A DNA stretch of 64,000 nt from positions 1-64,000 of the forward strand of contig NZ_FQXS01000011.1 of NCBI RefSeq assembly GCF_900130015.1, given 5' to 3'. Positions within the stretch are counted from its first letter, which is position 1. Every line of letters starts with the position of its first letter. Position numbers and translations under genes: made by a program. Below are positions 48,420 to 57,007 of this stretch, in pieces. The notes under the pieces are model-generated. The model was given only the letters and a program-made list of their open reading frames with translations. It was not told the DNA's origin and did not search any database. Source of the stretch: Desulfofustis glycolicus DSM 9705 (GTDB lineage: Bacteria > Desulfobacterota > Desulfobulbia > Desulfobulbales > Desulfocapsaceae).

Positions 48420-50111
48420 ATGAACAACGATACCCCCACCGACCGCAGCAGACCCCTTGATTTCATCCGGCAGATCGTCGCCGAAGATCAGAAAAGCGGT
48501 AAGCATCCGCAACCGGTTACCCGGTTTCCTCCGGAACCAAACGGTTTTCTGCACATCGGTCATGCCAAGTCGATCTGTCTCAATTTCGGCATCAGCAACG
48601 AGTTCGGCGGCCGGTGCCACTTGCGGTTCGACGACACCAACCCGAGCAAAGAAGAGGCCGCCTACGTCGAATCGATTAAGCGCGATGTCCGGTGGCTCGG
48701 CTTCGACTGGCACGAGCACCTCCACTACGCTTCAGACTACTTCGAACAAATCTGCCACTTTGCCGAGCGATTAATCGAACTCGGCAAGGCCTACGTCTGC
48801 GATCTCACCGGTGAGCAAATCCGCGCCTACCGCGGTACCCTGACCGAGCCGGGCCGAGAGAGTCCGTATCGCAACCGATCCGTCGAGGAGAACCTGCGCC
48901 TGTTTCGGGAGATGCGGGCCGGTATCTATGGTGACGGCGAGCGCGTCCTGCGCGCCAAAATTGACATGGCGTCGCCGATCATCCTGATGCGCGATCCGGT
49001 CCTCTATCGGATCCTCAGGGCGCCGCACCACCGGACCGGCGACGCCTGGTGCATCTACCCGATGTACGATTTCACTCATTGCCTCTCCGACATGCTGGAG
49101 TCCATCACCCATTCGCTCTGCACACTGGAGTTTCAGGACAATCGTCAGCTCTACGACTGGGTTCTGGACACCCTGCAGACACCGTGTCATCCGCGGCAGA
49201 TAGAATTCGCCCGGCTAAACCTGACTTATACGGTAATGAGCAAGCGCAAGCTCCTGCAGCTGGTCACCGACGGCCATGTCGACGGCTGGGACGATCCCCG
49301 GATGCTCACTATCTCCGGCTTGCGCCGGCGCGGCTATACGCCGCGGGCTATCCGTACCTTCTGTGAGCAAATCGGCATCGGCAAAAAAGAGAGCTGGATC
49401 GACATGGGCGTCCTGGAAAACGCAATCCGGGACGATCTCAACGAAACCGCCCCGCGAGCAATGGGAGTGCTCGACCCGGTCAAGGTCGTTATCGACAACT
49501 ACCCGGACGACCAAGTCGAGTTCATCGAGGCCAGGAACCACCCGCAACGGCCCGAACTCGGCAGCCGCAGTCTCCCGTTCAGCCGGGAACTCTATATCGA
49601 ACGCGAGGATTTCCGCGAGACCCCACCCGGCAAATTTTTCCGCCTCGCCCCCGGTCGTGAGGTCCGACTCCGTTACGCCTACTACATTACCTGCGTTTCC
49701 TGTGAAAAAGATCCGCAAACAGGCGAGATCACCGTCATCCACTGCACCTACGACCCGCAGACCAAGGGCGGCAGCTCGCCGGACGGCCGTAAGGTCAAGG
49801 GCACCATTCACTGGCTGTCGGCAGCCCATGCCGCCCCCTGTACCATCAATCTCTACGATCGTCTGTTTGCGGTCGAGCATCCCGACGGCGACAAGGCCGT
49901 CGACTTCAAAGAGCATCTCAACCCTCATTCCCTGCACACCCTTACCCGCTGCCTGGTCGAGACGTCCCTGGCCGATCTCCCTCCCGGCAGCCAAGTGCAA
50001 TTCGAGCGCCAGGGTTATTTTTGCCGCGACCTTGACAGCGGCACGCCCGATCATCCGGTCTTCAATCGAATCGTCACCCTGCGCGATTCCTGGGCAAAGG
50101 TCAACAACTAG
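48420..50111 (+). CDS. glnS: Glutaminyl-tRNA synthetase
   Basis: About 563 aa. Class I enzyme with [60 protein letters not shown] and KMSKS-like [10 protein letters not shown], followed by the two beta-barrels that read the anticodon. GlnRS is absent from many bacteria, which use GatCAB; its presence here next to gltX, with tRNA-Gln(TTG) 5 kb away, points to direct charging. ATG 48420 or the GTG at 48417 may start it. feoA begins 20 bases after the stop. Confidence 0.95.
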   Translation: MNNDTPTDRSRPLDFIRQIVAEDQKSGKHPQPVTRFPPEPNGFLHIGHAKSICLNFGISNEFGGRCHLRFDDTNPSKEEAAYVESIKRDVRWLGFDWHEHLHYASDYFEQICHFAERLIELGKAYVCDLTGEQIRAYRGTLTEPGRESPYRNRSVEENLRLFREMRAGIYGDGERVLRAKIDMASPIILMRDPVLYRILRAPHHRTGDAWCIYPMYDFTHCLSDMLESITHSLCTLEFQDNRQLYDWVLDTLQTPCHPRQIEFARLNLTYTVMSKRKLLQLVTDGHVDGWDDPRMLTISGLRRRGYTPRAIRTFCEQIGIGKKESWIDMGVLENAIRDDLNETAPRAMGVLDPVKVVIDNYPDDQVEFIEARNHPQRPELGSRSLPFSRELYIEREDFRETPPGKFFRLAPGREVRLRYAYYITCVSCEKDPQTGEITVIHCTYDPQTKGGSSPDGRKVKGTIHWLSAAHAAPCTINLYDRLFAVEHPDGDKAVDFKEHLNPHSLHTLTRCLVETSLADLPPGSQVQFERQGYFCRDLDSGTPDHPVFNRIVTLRDSWAKVNN

Positions 50112-50131
50112 AAAACCGACGTCGGGACACC

Positions 50132-50371
50132 ATGCATATCGTCAATCTGCGCCAGATGAAGAAAGACCAGTCCGGCACCATCGTTGCGGTCAAAGCCACC
50201 GGCATACTCGGCCGGCGCATCAGAGAAATGGGACTGGTTCCGGGCACCGAAATCACGATCAAAGGCCGCGCCCCGCTCAACGATCCGGTCGCCCTCCGGG
50301 TCATGGACGGGACATTGACCCTGCGCAACAACGAAGCAGACTTTATCACCGTTCAGATCGATACTCCGTAA
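50132..50371 (+). CDS. feoA: FeoA domain protein 1
   Basis: 79 aa, SH3-like FeoA fold: NLRQMKKDQSGTIVAVKATG, ILGRRIREMGLVPGTEITIK, then GRAPLNDPVALRV. FeoA assists the ferrous-iron permease FeoB at the inner membrane face. This is the first of three FeoA proteins in 1.3 kb and it is very similar to the third (51209-51442). It may be read through from glnS. Confidence 0.92.
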   Translation: MHIVNLRQMKKDQSGTIVAVKATGILGRRIREMGLVPGTEITIKGRAPLNDPVALRVMDGTLTLRNNEADFITVQIDTP

Positions 50372-50503
50372 ACCCGCTCCGGATGTCATCCTGTCACATT
50401 TTTCCGTCCGTTTTTCCGTGCCGTGCAGAACGTCATGACACGCTGATCCGATAATAGCTTTCGCTGACTTTTAGGAACCCCTCATTTTTTTTGCACCTCA
50501 TTG

Positions 50504-50537
50504 CAATACGTATTGACAGGGCTTAATGTTTGTTGTA
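50504..50537 (+). promoter_or_regulatory. Promoter with overlapping palindrome before the second feoA
   Basis: A perfect 12-bp palindrome CAATACGTATTG (50504-50515) overlaps a consensus -35 TTGACA (50513-50518), followed 17 bases later by TACCTA as a -10 candidate. A repressor bound here would block RNA polymerase. It does not match the classical Fur box GATAATGATAATCATTATC; which regulator binds is unknown. Confidence 0.5.
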
Positions 50538-50608
50538 CCTAAAAGACACATTTTCAGCGGCCGGAACCAATCCGGTTCACCGGAAAATGAAGGACGAAGG
50601 GAAAGGAC

Positions 50609-50911
50609 ATGGTCAAAAAGTGGTTCGGACAGGGATGCGGTTTCGGGCGAAAGAATCACAACGGCCGGTGCGGGCTCAAGGCCTGCTCCGGTGTACCGCT
50701 GAGTGCCAAGCGAACCTGCGGCAGGACCAAAGTCTGCTCGATCACCGGGGATCGAAAACATTGTGCCCGACTGGCCGCCATGGGACTCTATCCCGGAAAC
50801 GAAATTGAATTGGTCAGTGCGCCCGACGGAGAGAATTGTCTGGTCAGAGTGCATGGCGGAACGATTTCCATCGATCGTGACACCCTGGACCATATCGTGG
50901 TAACCGACTGA
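50609..50911 (+). CDS. FeoA domain protein 2 with Cys-rich N-terminus
   Basis: 100 aa. The C-terminal 60 residues are FeoA (CARLAAMGLYPGNEIELVSA, then LVRVHGGTISIDRDTLDHIV). The N-terminal 45 residues are extra and contain six Cys in WFGQGCGFGRKNHNGRCGLK, ACSGVPLSAKRTCGR, KVCS and KHC. The Cys pattern might bind iron or an Fe-S cluster and so act as an iron-sensing or -handling FeoA; this is inference. It has a good ribosome-binding site (GGGAAAGGAC) and its own promoter candidate 90 bases upstream. Confidence 0.85.
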   Translation: MVKKWFGQGCGFGRKNHNGRCGLKACSGVPLSAKRTCGRTKVCSITGDRKHCARLAAMGLYPGNEIELVSAPDGENCLVRVHGGTISIDRDTLDHIVVTD

Positions 50912-51009
50912 CGGCGCTTAGTCTGTCACCTTAATTCGCGACACCGGCTGCGGCCGGTTTTTTCAGGTCCTTTTTATTAGGACACCCTAACTATTGACAA
51001 GGAACACCT

Positions 51010-51207
51010 ATGTGGCAAACAATTCTCATCTGGCTCATTATCGCACTCTGCGCCTTTTTCATCGGCCGGCGATTTTTCCGCCAATGGCGTTCCGCACTGA
51101 GCGGCAAAACGGTTTCCTGTTGTCTTGACTCAGGCTGCAGTTGTTGTCCATCGGCAACATCCTGCCCGACCGATCACAAAGAAAAGCAGATCAACGCCGG
51201 GAGCTGA
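51010..51207 (+). CDS. FeoB-associated Cys-rich membrane protein
   Basis: 65 aa. One membrane segment (about 3-20, WQTILIWLIIALCAFFIG) followed by basic residues RRFFRQWR and then a cytoplasmic Cys-rich tail, SCCLDSGCSCCPSATSC. This is the layout of the small FeoB-associated Cys-rich proteins, which often accompany feoB and have no settled function. The gene is one base from the third feoA. Confidence 0.8.
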   Translation: MWQTILIWLIIALCAFFIGRRFFRQWRSALSGKTVSCCLDSGCSCCPSATSCPTDHKEKQINAGS

Positions 51208-51208
51208 C

Positions 51209-51442
51209 ATGACCACCACCTCCATCCGTAACCTCAACTGCGGCCAAAGCTGCGTCATTTCAACCATCCGCGCCGAGGGCGAACTCGGCAGGCGCATCAG
51301 AGACATGGGCCTGGTCCCTGGAACCGTTGTCACCATTTACGGCCGGGCACCTCTGAAAGACCCGGTTGCCCTGAAAGTTGGCGGCACCATTGTTACCTTG
51401 CGCAACAGCGAAGCGGATCATATCATGGTAACGTCGGACTGA
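51209..51442 (+). CDS. feoA: FeoA domain protein 3
   Basis: 77 aa from ATG 51209, with GGGAG upstream. The fold and sequence parallel FeoA 1: CGQSCVISTIRAEGELGRRI, RDMGLVPGTVVTIYGRAPLK, DPVALKVGGTIVTLRNSEAD. The near-identity in GRAPLxDPVALxV suggests tandem duplication of the feoA gene. Closest FeoA to feoB; repeat copy E separates them. Confidence 0.92.
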   Translation: MTTTSIRNLNCGQSCVISTIRAEGELGRRIRDMGLVPGTVVTIYGRAPLKDPVALKVGGTIVTLRNSEADHIMVTSD

Positions 51443-51474
51443 ACGGCAAGCCACCACCGTTTCGGCACTCACTT

Positions 51475-51613
51475 GAGCCTTTTGCAAAACTTAGATTTTC
51501 GTTCAAAATCAAGGCATGCGAAAAATTTCACCGCAGGCATGGATGATATTCCGAGGATAAAATTTTGAGCATAACGCAGAGTTTGGACGAAAAGATTGTT
51601 TTGCAAATGGCTC
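51475..51613 (+). repeat. Repeat family I, copy E (variant ends)
   Basis: Core matches family I (gattttcgttcaaaatcaag, caccgcaggcatggatgata, ttccgaggataaaattttga) but the ends differ: gagccttttgcaaaac on the left and gttttgcaaatggctc on the right, still inverted relative to each other. It lies between feoA 3 and feoB. Confidence 0.75.
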
Positions 51614-51645
51614 ACTTGTAACGCTCTCACAACCGGACAACACGC

Positions 51646-53868
51646 ATGACGAATCCAATCCAGAGCTATACCTTTGCCCTGGCCGGCAATCCCAACGCCG
51701 GCAAGACCACCCTGTTCAACCACCTGACCGGCGCCCGGCAGCATGTCGGCAATTATCCCGGCATCACCGTTGATCGTAAAGAAGGCTATCTCAACGATAA
51801 CGGGCGTAAAATCACCATTGTCGATCTACCCGGAACATATTCCCTGACCGCCTATTCGGCAGAGGAACTGGTGGCCCGTGATTTCCTGGTCAATGAAAAG
51901 CCGGAGGTGGTGATCAATATCGTCGACGCGTCCAACCTGGAGCGTAATCTGTATCTGACCACCCAATTTCTCGAACTCGGCGTACCGTTGGTCATTGCGC
52001 TGAATATGGTTGATGTTGCTAAAACCCGAGGCATTACGGTGCAGGCGGAAAAACTCGAGGAGATACTGGGTGTTCCGGTGGTACCGATCGTCGCCCGATC
52101 GGGCCTCGGAACCCGCGCCTTGCTCGATGCCGCCTGTCGCATCGCCGCCGAGGGAAATGCTTGGCAACCACTGGACATCTCCTACGGTGACGACCTCGAC
52201 GCGACGATTCTGCGCCTGGTGGAGGTGATCACTACCAGCCGCTTCCTGACAGCGCGTTACCCTGCCCGTTTTACCGCAATCAAGTACCTGGAGAACGACG
52301 AACAGATCCTCGACCGCGGCCGTGACGAATCACCGGCCATCGCCGCAGAACTCGAGGCCGATGTGGCGCGGGTATCGCAGCACCTGCAAAAAACGCTCAA
52401 TGTCTTTCCGGAGGCCATCATCGCCGATCATCGGTACGGCTATCTCAAGGCCGTTCTCCGCGACGGAGTCATCACCCATGCCTTTGATGTCGACCGCCTT
52501 TACACCTCTGACAAAATCGATAAAGTCGTCACCAATCGGCTACTCGGCCCATTGATCATGATCGGCATCCTGCTCGGCCTCTACCAGTTCACGTTTTCCT
52601 GGAGCGAGATACCGGTCGTCTGGATGGAATCATTTTTCGGCTGGCTGGGAGCGACGGTGGAGAACCTGCTGGCCGAGGGGCCGCTCCGCTCGCTGCTCGT
52701 CTCAGGCATCATCGACGGGGTCGGCGGTGTCCTCGGGTTCGTACCGCTGATCCTGTTCATGTTCTTCGGTATCGCGGTCCTTGAAGATTCCGGCTATCTG
52801 GCCCGGGTTGCCTACATGATGGATCGTGTCTTCCGCTCATTCGGCCTGCACGGCTCATCGGTCATGCCCTTTATCGTTTCCGGCGGCATTGCCGGCGGCT
52901 GTGCAGTCCCTGGCGTCATGGCCACCCGAACCTTGCGTTCACCAAAGGAGAGGATGGCGACCCTGCTCACCGTGCCGTTCATGAATTGCGGCGCCAAACT
53001 GCCGGTTCTGGCACTGTTGATCGGCGCCTTTTTTGCCGATCACCGGGCACTGATGATGTTTCTGTTTACCATGCTGGCCTGGCTTGTCGCCCTCTGCGCC
53101 GCGAAATTTCTCCGCCTGACCGTGCTGCGCGGCGAATCGACACCGTTTGTCATGGAGCTGCCTCCCTATCGGTTCCCGACCCTGCGCGGCTTGCTTATCC
53201 ATACCTGGGAACGAACCTGGCAGTATATCAAGAAAGCCGGCACGGTGATTTTGGCCATCTCCATCCTGCTCTGGGCGATGATGACGTACCCCGGTCTGCC
53301 GGACGCCGAACAGCAGAACTACACCGAGCAGCGTCAACAGGTCATGGCCGCCTACCCGGAAACGATGGACGAACAAGGTGGCGTCGAGGCGAAGCACCAG
53401 GTCGACGCTGTCGATGAACGGGCCGCTCTGCTGGCGGCCATCGACCGCGAAGAATCAGCCGCTGCGCTTCGTCATTCAGCGGCCGGCCGGATCGGCCTGG
53501 CCCTGGAATCCCTGTCCAGGCTCGCCGGCTTCGACTGGCGTACCAACATAGCCCTGATCGGCGGTTTTGCCGCCAAGGAAGTAATCGTTTCGACGCTCGG
53601 CACCGCCTATTCCATGGGGGATGTCGACGCCGAGGAGAGTGCCTCCCTGAGCAAGCGTTTGCAGCGATCGGACGACTGGAATCGGGTCGTCGCCGTTGCA
53701 GCGCTGGTCTTCATTATGTTCTACGCCCCCTGTTTCGTCACCGTGGCCTGTATTGCCAAGGAATCTTCCTGGCGCTGGGCCGCCTTCTCGATGACCTTCA
53801 ACACCATCTTCGCGTTCGGCCTGGCAGTTCTCGTCTATCAGGTCGGTACCATCCTCGGACTGGGCTGA
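51646..53868 (+). CDS. feoB: Ferrous iron transport protein B
   Basis: 740 aa inner-membrane Fe2+ permease. The N-terminal G-domain has ALAGNPNAGKTTLFNHLTGA (G1), VDLPGTYSLTAYSAEE (G3) and LNMVD (G4), followed by a GDI-like helical part. Then come the membrane core with two Gate domains (for example GGVLGFVPLILFMFFGIAVL, EDSGYLARVAYMMDR, MPFIVSGGIAGGCAVPGVMA, FMNCGAKLPVLALLI) and GGFAAKEVIVSTLGTAY near the C-terminus. An extra soluble loop of about 60 charged residues (about 555-610) interrupts the membrane half. It is coupled to three FeoA proteins upstream. Confidence 0.96.
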   Translation: MTNPIQSYTFALAGNPNAGKTTLFNHLTGARQHVGNYPGITVDRKEGYLNDNGRKITIVDLPGTYSLTAYSAEELVARDFLVNEKPEVVINIVDASNLERNLYLTTQFLELGVPLVIALNMVDVAKTRGITVQAEKLEEILGVPVVPIVARSGLGTRALLDAACRIAAEGNAWQPLDISYGDDLDATILRLVEVITTSRFLTARYPARFTAIKYLENDEQILDRGRDESPAIAAELEADVARVSQHLQKTLNVFPEAIIADHRYGYLKAVLRDGVITHAFDVDRLYTSDKIDKVVTNRLLGPLIMIGILLGLYQFTFSWSEIPVVWMESFFGWLGATVENLLAEGPLRSLLVSGIIDGVGGVLGFVPLILFMFFGIAVLEDSGYLARVAYMMDRVFRSFGLHGSSVMPFIVSGGIAGGCAVPGVMATRTLRSPKERMATLLTVPFMNCGAKLPVLALLIGAFFADHRALMMFLFTMLAWLVALCAAKFLRLTVLRGESTPFVMELPPYRFPTLRGLLIHTWERTWQYIKKAGTVILAISILLWAMMTYPGLPDAEQQNYTEQRQQVMAAYPETMDEQGGVEAKHQVDAVDERAALLAAIDREESAAALRHSAAGRIGLALESLSRLAGFDWRTNIALIGGFAAKEVIVSTLGTAYSMGDVDAEESASLSKRLQRSDDWNRVVAVAALVFIMFYAPCFVTVACIAKESSWRWAAFSMTFNTIFAFGLAVLVYQVGTILGLG

Positions 53869-53909
53869 CCGCAATGGCACCGATTCGGGATGCGCACCAC
53901 AACAGATTA

Positions 53910-54053
53910 AGGGAACTTGAAAATTCGGAATTTCGTTCTAGATCAAGGCGCGCAAGAAAATTTTTTCCGCAGGCATACAATTGATATTCCGAGGATAAAA
54001 TTTGATTGCGCAACGATGAGATTGGACGGAATGATAATTTTTCAAGGTTCCCT
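53910..54053 (+). repeat. Repeat family I, copy F
   Basis: Full-length: agggaacttgaaaattcgga, atcaaggcgcgcaagaaaat, ttccgcaggcatacaattga, gattgcgcaacgatgagatt, ending aatttttcaaggttccctt. Terminal inverted repeats intact. It lies between feoB and the convergent small membrane-protein gene. Confidence 0.87.
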
Positions 54054-54084
54054 TCAGACCGTATTCCGATTCCCGAAGGTGGTG

Positions 54085-54348
54085 TTAACGAACGTTGCTG
54101 CCCAGCTCGGGCAGCAACGCAAAGAGAAGCAGCAAGGCCAATACGGCCAGCACTGCGGAAACCAGCCTGGTCAGCCACGGCGAGCTGCGGCCTCGCTCCG
54201 GGCGGCTGCCCAGATGCAGGCTGACCAGGCGTTGCAGTTCCTCCGGCGATGGCGGCAGTGACGGTTTTCGGTCGGCAGCCGAGCGGGTCACCCGCTTGTC
54301 ATCAGTCGTCCGTCCATCAGCCTGATCCGAATCCTCTTCGCTGGTCAT
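54085..54348 (-). CDS. Small membrane protein of unknown function
   Basis: 87 aa from ATG 54348, preceded by a strong AGGAGG six bases upstream (an ATG at 54372 lacks one). A charged N-terminus (TSEEDSDQADGRTTDDKRVT), a Pro-rich helix (PSPEELQRLVSLHLG) and a single C-terminal membrane segment (LVSAVLAVLALLLLFALLP) make it a likely tail-anchored inner-membrane protein. No family recognised. It is the last gene of the run beginning with the DUF4177 gene. Confidence 0.6.
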   Translation of the reverse strand: MTSEEDSDQADGRTTDDKRVTRSAADRKPSLPPSPEELQRLVSLHLGSRPERGRSSPWLTRLVSAVLAVLALLLLFALLPELGSNVR

Positions 54349-54392
54349 CCTGGGCCTCCTTCTCGCCGCCATGCCGCCTGCACTCGCCTACC

Positions 54393-55889
54393 TCACACTT
54401 CAACGACGGCCCCACCCCGGCGCGGATCACCGGCACCGCAACAGCCGGGGACGACGCCATGGACTCCGCCGAAATAGACATCTTGCCGGGACCAAACCCT
54501 GAGCGGCGCCAACGCCGCAAGACACTGGACGACCGGTTCGGCAAGGCCCGGTTCAAGCTGGATCACCGTACCGTCCCAGTGCAGTCGCGGCGCGCAAACC
54601 GCAGCAGCGACCGACCGCCGGCCATCGACGACCTCGCAGATAACCCGAATCAACGCCGTTCTGATCCGTTTCGAACCGCCGCTGCCAATCACCAGAATGA
54701 CCCGGCCATCCCGGCAGAGCAGTGACGGGGACATCATTGACAGCACCCTTCGGCCGGGGGGATCGACATGGAAGCCGCCGGGATGGAGGTCATCTTCGCC
54801 CATCATGTTGTTGAGCATGACCCCGCTGCCCGGTGCGAAATATCCCGATCCCTCACCGTTGGAGCAGGTCATCGAAGCGCAGTTGCCCCAGCGGTCGGCG
54901 ATACTGATGTGGGTGGTGCCCCGAGAGAACAGCGGAGCCTCGCCGTCCGCCGATAGTCGAGCCGTATCATCGATCACGGTCTCCTCGCGGAGGGAATCGA
55001 TGCGGCGTTGCACGTCGACCAACCGGGCCAGCCGCTCTGCTTCGTCGTCATCACCGTCGGCGCCAGCCTCCTGTTCGAGCATTGCCAGTGATCGACCGAT
55101 CAAGGTGCCGCCCAGAGACGGTCGGGCTGCGGTCACCAGTTCGTGATTCCGGTAGGGAAATCGCAGCGGCGCTCGTTCATGTACCCGATAGCGGGCCAGA
55201 TCCTGCCGGGTCAGCAAGCCGCCCTGAGTCTCCATGTCACGATCGATCGCCGCCGCCAGCTCACCGTGATAGAACCCCCGGCCGCCTTCGACGGCAACCC
55301 GTTCGAGAAACCCAGCATACTCAGAATTGACCAACCGATCCCCGGCCTGCAGTAACACCCCGTCGGGTGCGTACAAGGCTCGGCCGGCAGCGCTCCTGGT
55401 CATGATCGGCTCAAGTAGCGAGAGAAAATGCGCCTGCTGCCGGTTGACTTCATGGCCGAGAGCGGCCTGCTTTCCCGGTTCAACCAGCGCCACAAGGGGC
55501 ATGCGCCCCAACCGCTGCCGGATGTGCAGCAACCCCTGCAGCGTGCCCGGCACGGCCACGGCGCCGAGGCCGACGATGAACTCCTGGGATGAATCGGAGA
55601 ATTGAACGGCAACCGGCGTAAAATCGAGGTACTCTCGCGGCAACCGGCGTCCGGCGCCGGGGGTATCGACAAAAAAGTCGAAAAACAGATCCTGGCCGAA
55701 TTCCTCGCTGTGGCCGACCAACAGCCCACCGCCGCCAAGACTGGTGAGCGTCGGTTCAACCACCGCTGAAACAAATCCGGCAGCGACCACCGCATCAAAC
55801 GCGTTACCTCCGGCCCGCAGGATCTCCGCCGCCGCTTCGCTAACCAGTGGATGACCCGAGGCGACGACCGCTTTTGGGCCACATCTCAT
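54393..55889 (-). CDS. Gamma-glutamyltranspeptidase family protein
   Basis: 498 aa. Ntn-hydrolase whose proenzyme cleaves itself before a Thr; the nucleophile region reads RGTTHISIADRWGNCASMTC. N-terminal GHPLVSEAAAEILRAGGNAF, DAVVAAGFVSAVVEPTLTSL, and C-terminal PGSGVMLNNMMGEDDL and MSPSLLCRDGRV fit the family. No signal peptide is seen, so unlike E. coli Ggt it seems cytoplasmic. Its start overlaps the stop of the GCS2-type ligase by ATGA, so it may act on the gamma-glutamyl product of that ligase; this pairing is inference. Confidence 0.88.
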   Translation of the reverse strand: MRCGPKAVVASGHPLVSEAAAEILRAGGNAFDAVVAAGFVSAVVEPTLTSLGGGGLLVGHSEEFGQDLFFDFFVDTPGAGRRLPREYLDFTPVAVQFSDSSQEFIVGLGAVAVPGTLQGLLHIRQRLGRMPLVALVEPGKQAALGHEVNRQQAHFLSLLEPIMTRSAAGRALYAPDGVLLQAGDRLVNSEYAGFLERVAVEGGRGFYHGELAAAIDRDMETQGGLLTRQDLARYRVHERAPLRFPYRNHELVTAARPSLGGTLIGRSLAMLEQEAGADGDDDEAERLARLVDVQRRIDSLREETVIDDTARLSADGEAPLFSRGTTHISIADRWGNCASMTCSNGEGSGYFAPGSGVMLNNMMGEDDLHPGGFHVDPPGRRVLSMMSPSLLCRDGRVILVIGSGGSKRIRTALIRVICEVVDGRRSVAAAVCAPRLHWDGTVIQLEPGLAEPVVQCLAALAPLRVWSRQDVYFGGVHGVVPGCCGAGDPRRGGAVVEV

Positions 55890-57007
55890 TTCCAGAACCC
55901 CTGCTGCACCTCGCGGATCACCTCTTTAAAATTCCCGGTCTGCCGATAAATCCGGCGCTGCAGATCGGCCCCGGTCCCTCCGGAAATGATCGAGTCAAGA
56001 TAATCGAGATAGGAAATCGAATTGAGCTGCACCGACGACTCGGTGACCTTTTTCTTCAGCAGCATCGCGGCCAGCCGTAGATTCATTGCATGGCTGCCGA
56101 GCAGACCGGTCGGATCGATGAAACGCCCTTCCAGGCCATAGCGAGCCGCCTGCCATTTGTTCGCCTGCAACAGACTGAGCTGCAGAGGCCGAGTCTCGCC
56201 GGCCCGGTCGACCAGCCAGGCGACCGTTCCCTGGATCAACGCGACGATGGCCAGGATGTCGTTGAACCGTGTCGGCAGATCGCAGATTCTGATTTCCACG
56301 GTACCGAACGTACCGTTTGGTCGAACATCCCACCACACGTCGTGAATCGTCTCGATAACGCCGTGTCGTTTGAGCTCATCGAATTGAGTGGCGAAGGCCT
56401 GCCAATCGGGCATATATTCATAGATGCCGGCCAGCGGCAGCACTTCGAAGAGCTTGGTGCGGTAAGACATCAAGCCGGTATCCTTGCCCTGAAAAAACGG
56501 CGACGACGTGGACAGGGCGAGGAAGACCGGCAAAAACGCCTGAATCGCATTGCAGACCCGAATAGCGGTGTCCCCGTCCACCATGCCGACATGGACATGC
56601 AATCCCTGAGAAATAAAACGACGGCCGATGATCTGCAGCTCCTGCATGATTCGCAGGTACCTGCTGTCATCGGTCAACTCCTGACCGGCTGCGCGAGCGA
56701 ACGGATGAAGACTGGCGGCATAGAGGAGGCAGCCGTTGTCCTCGGCAAGTTCATCGGCCAGCGAACAGGTCTGCAGCAGATCGTTTTCAACGGCGCGAAC
56801 ATTGTTGCAGATACCGGTCTGGATTTCCAGCATCGACTTGATCAATTCCAGGGCCAGGCGCGGTCGCAACAGCTGCGGGGCGAGATTGAGCAACTGGGGA
56901 CCGAAGGGGACCAACGAACAATCGCTGCGATCGATGATCTGGAACTCGATTTCGACACCGAGTGTAAACGGCGCACTCGGTTGGAACTGATAGGATTCAG
57001 CGGCCAT
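55886..57007 (-). CDS. GCS2/YbdK-type carboxylate-amine ligase
   Basis: 373 aa. ATP-grasp-like glutamate-cysteine ligase family 2: FTLGVEIEFQIIDRSDCSLV with metal-binding Glu residues, LHVHVGMVDGDTAIRVCNAI, SPFFQGKDTGLMSYRTKLFE and FGTVEIRICDLPTRFNDILA. YbdK shows weak glutamate-cysteine ligase activity in E. coli; related enzymes join other amines. Coupling to a gamma-glutamyltranspeptidase (ATGA) downstream and to an M20 amidohydrolase (11-base overlap) upstream suggests metabolism of a gamma-glutamyl or related amide compound. Substrate unknown. Confidence 0.88.
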   Translation of the reverse strand: MAAESYQFQPSAPFTLGVEIEFQIIDRSDCSLVPFGPQLLNLAPQLLRPRLALELIKSMLEIQTGICNNVRAVENDLLQTCSLADELAEDNGCLLYAASLHPFARAAGQELTDDSRYLRIMQELQIIGRRFISQGLHVHVGMVDGDTAIRVCNAIQAFLPVFLALSTSSPFFQGKDTGLMSYRTKLFEVLPLAGIYEYMPDWQAFATQFDELKRHGVIETIHDVWWDVRPNGTFGTVEIRICDLPTRFNDILAIVALIQGTVAWLVDRAGETRPLQLSLLQANKWQAARYGLEGRFIDPTGLLGSHAMNLRLAAMLLKKKVTESSVQLNSISYLDYLDSIISGGTGADLQRRIYRQTGNFKEVIREVQQGFWK

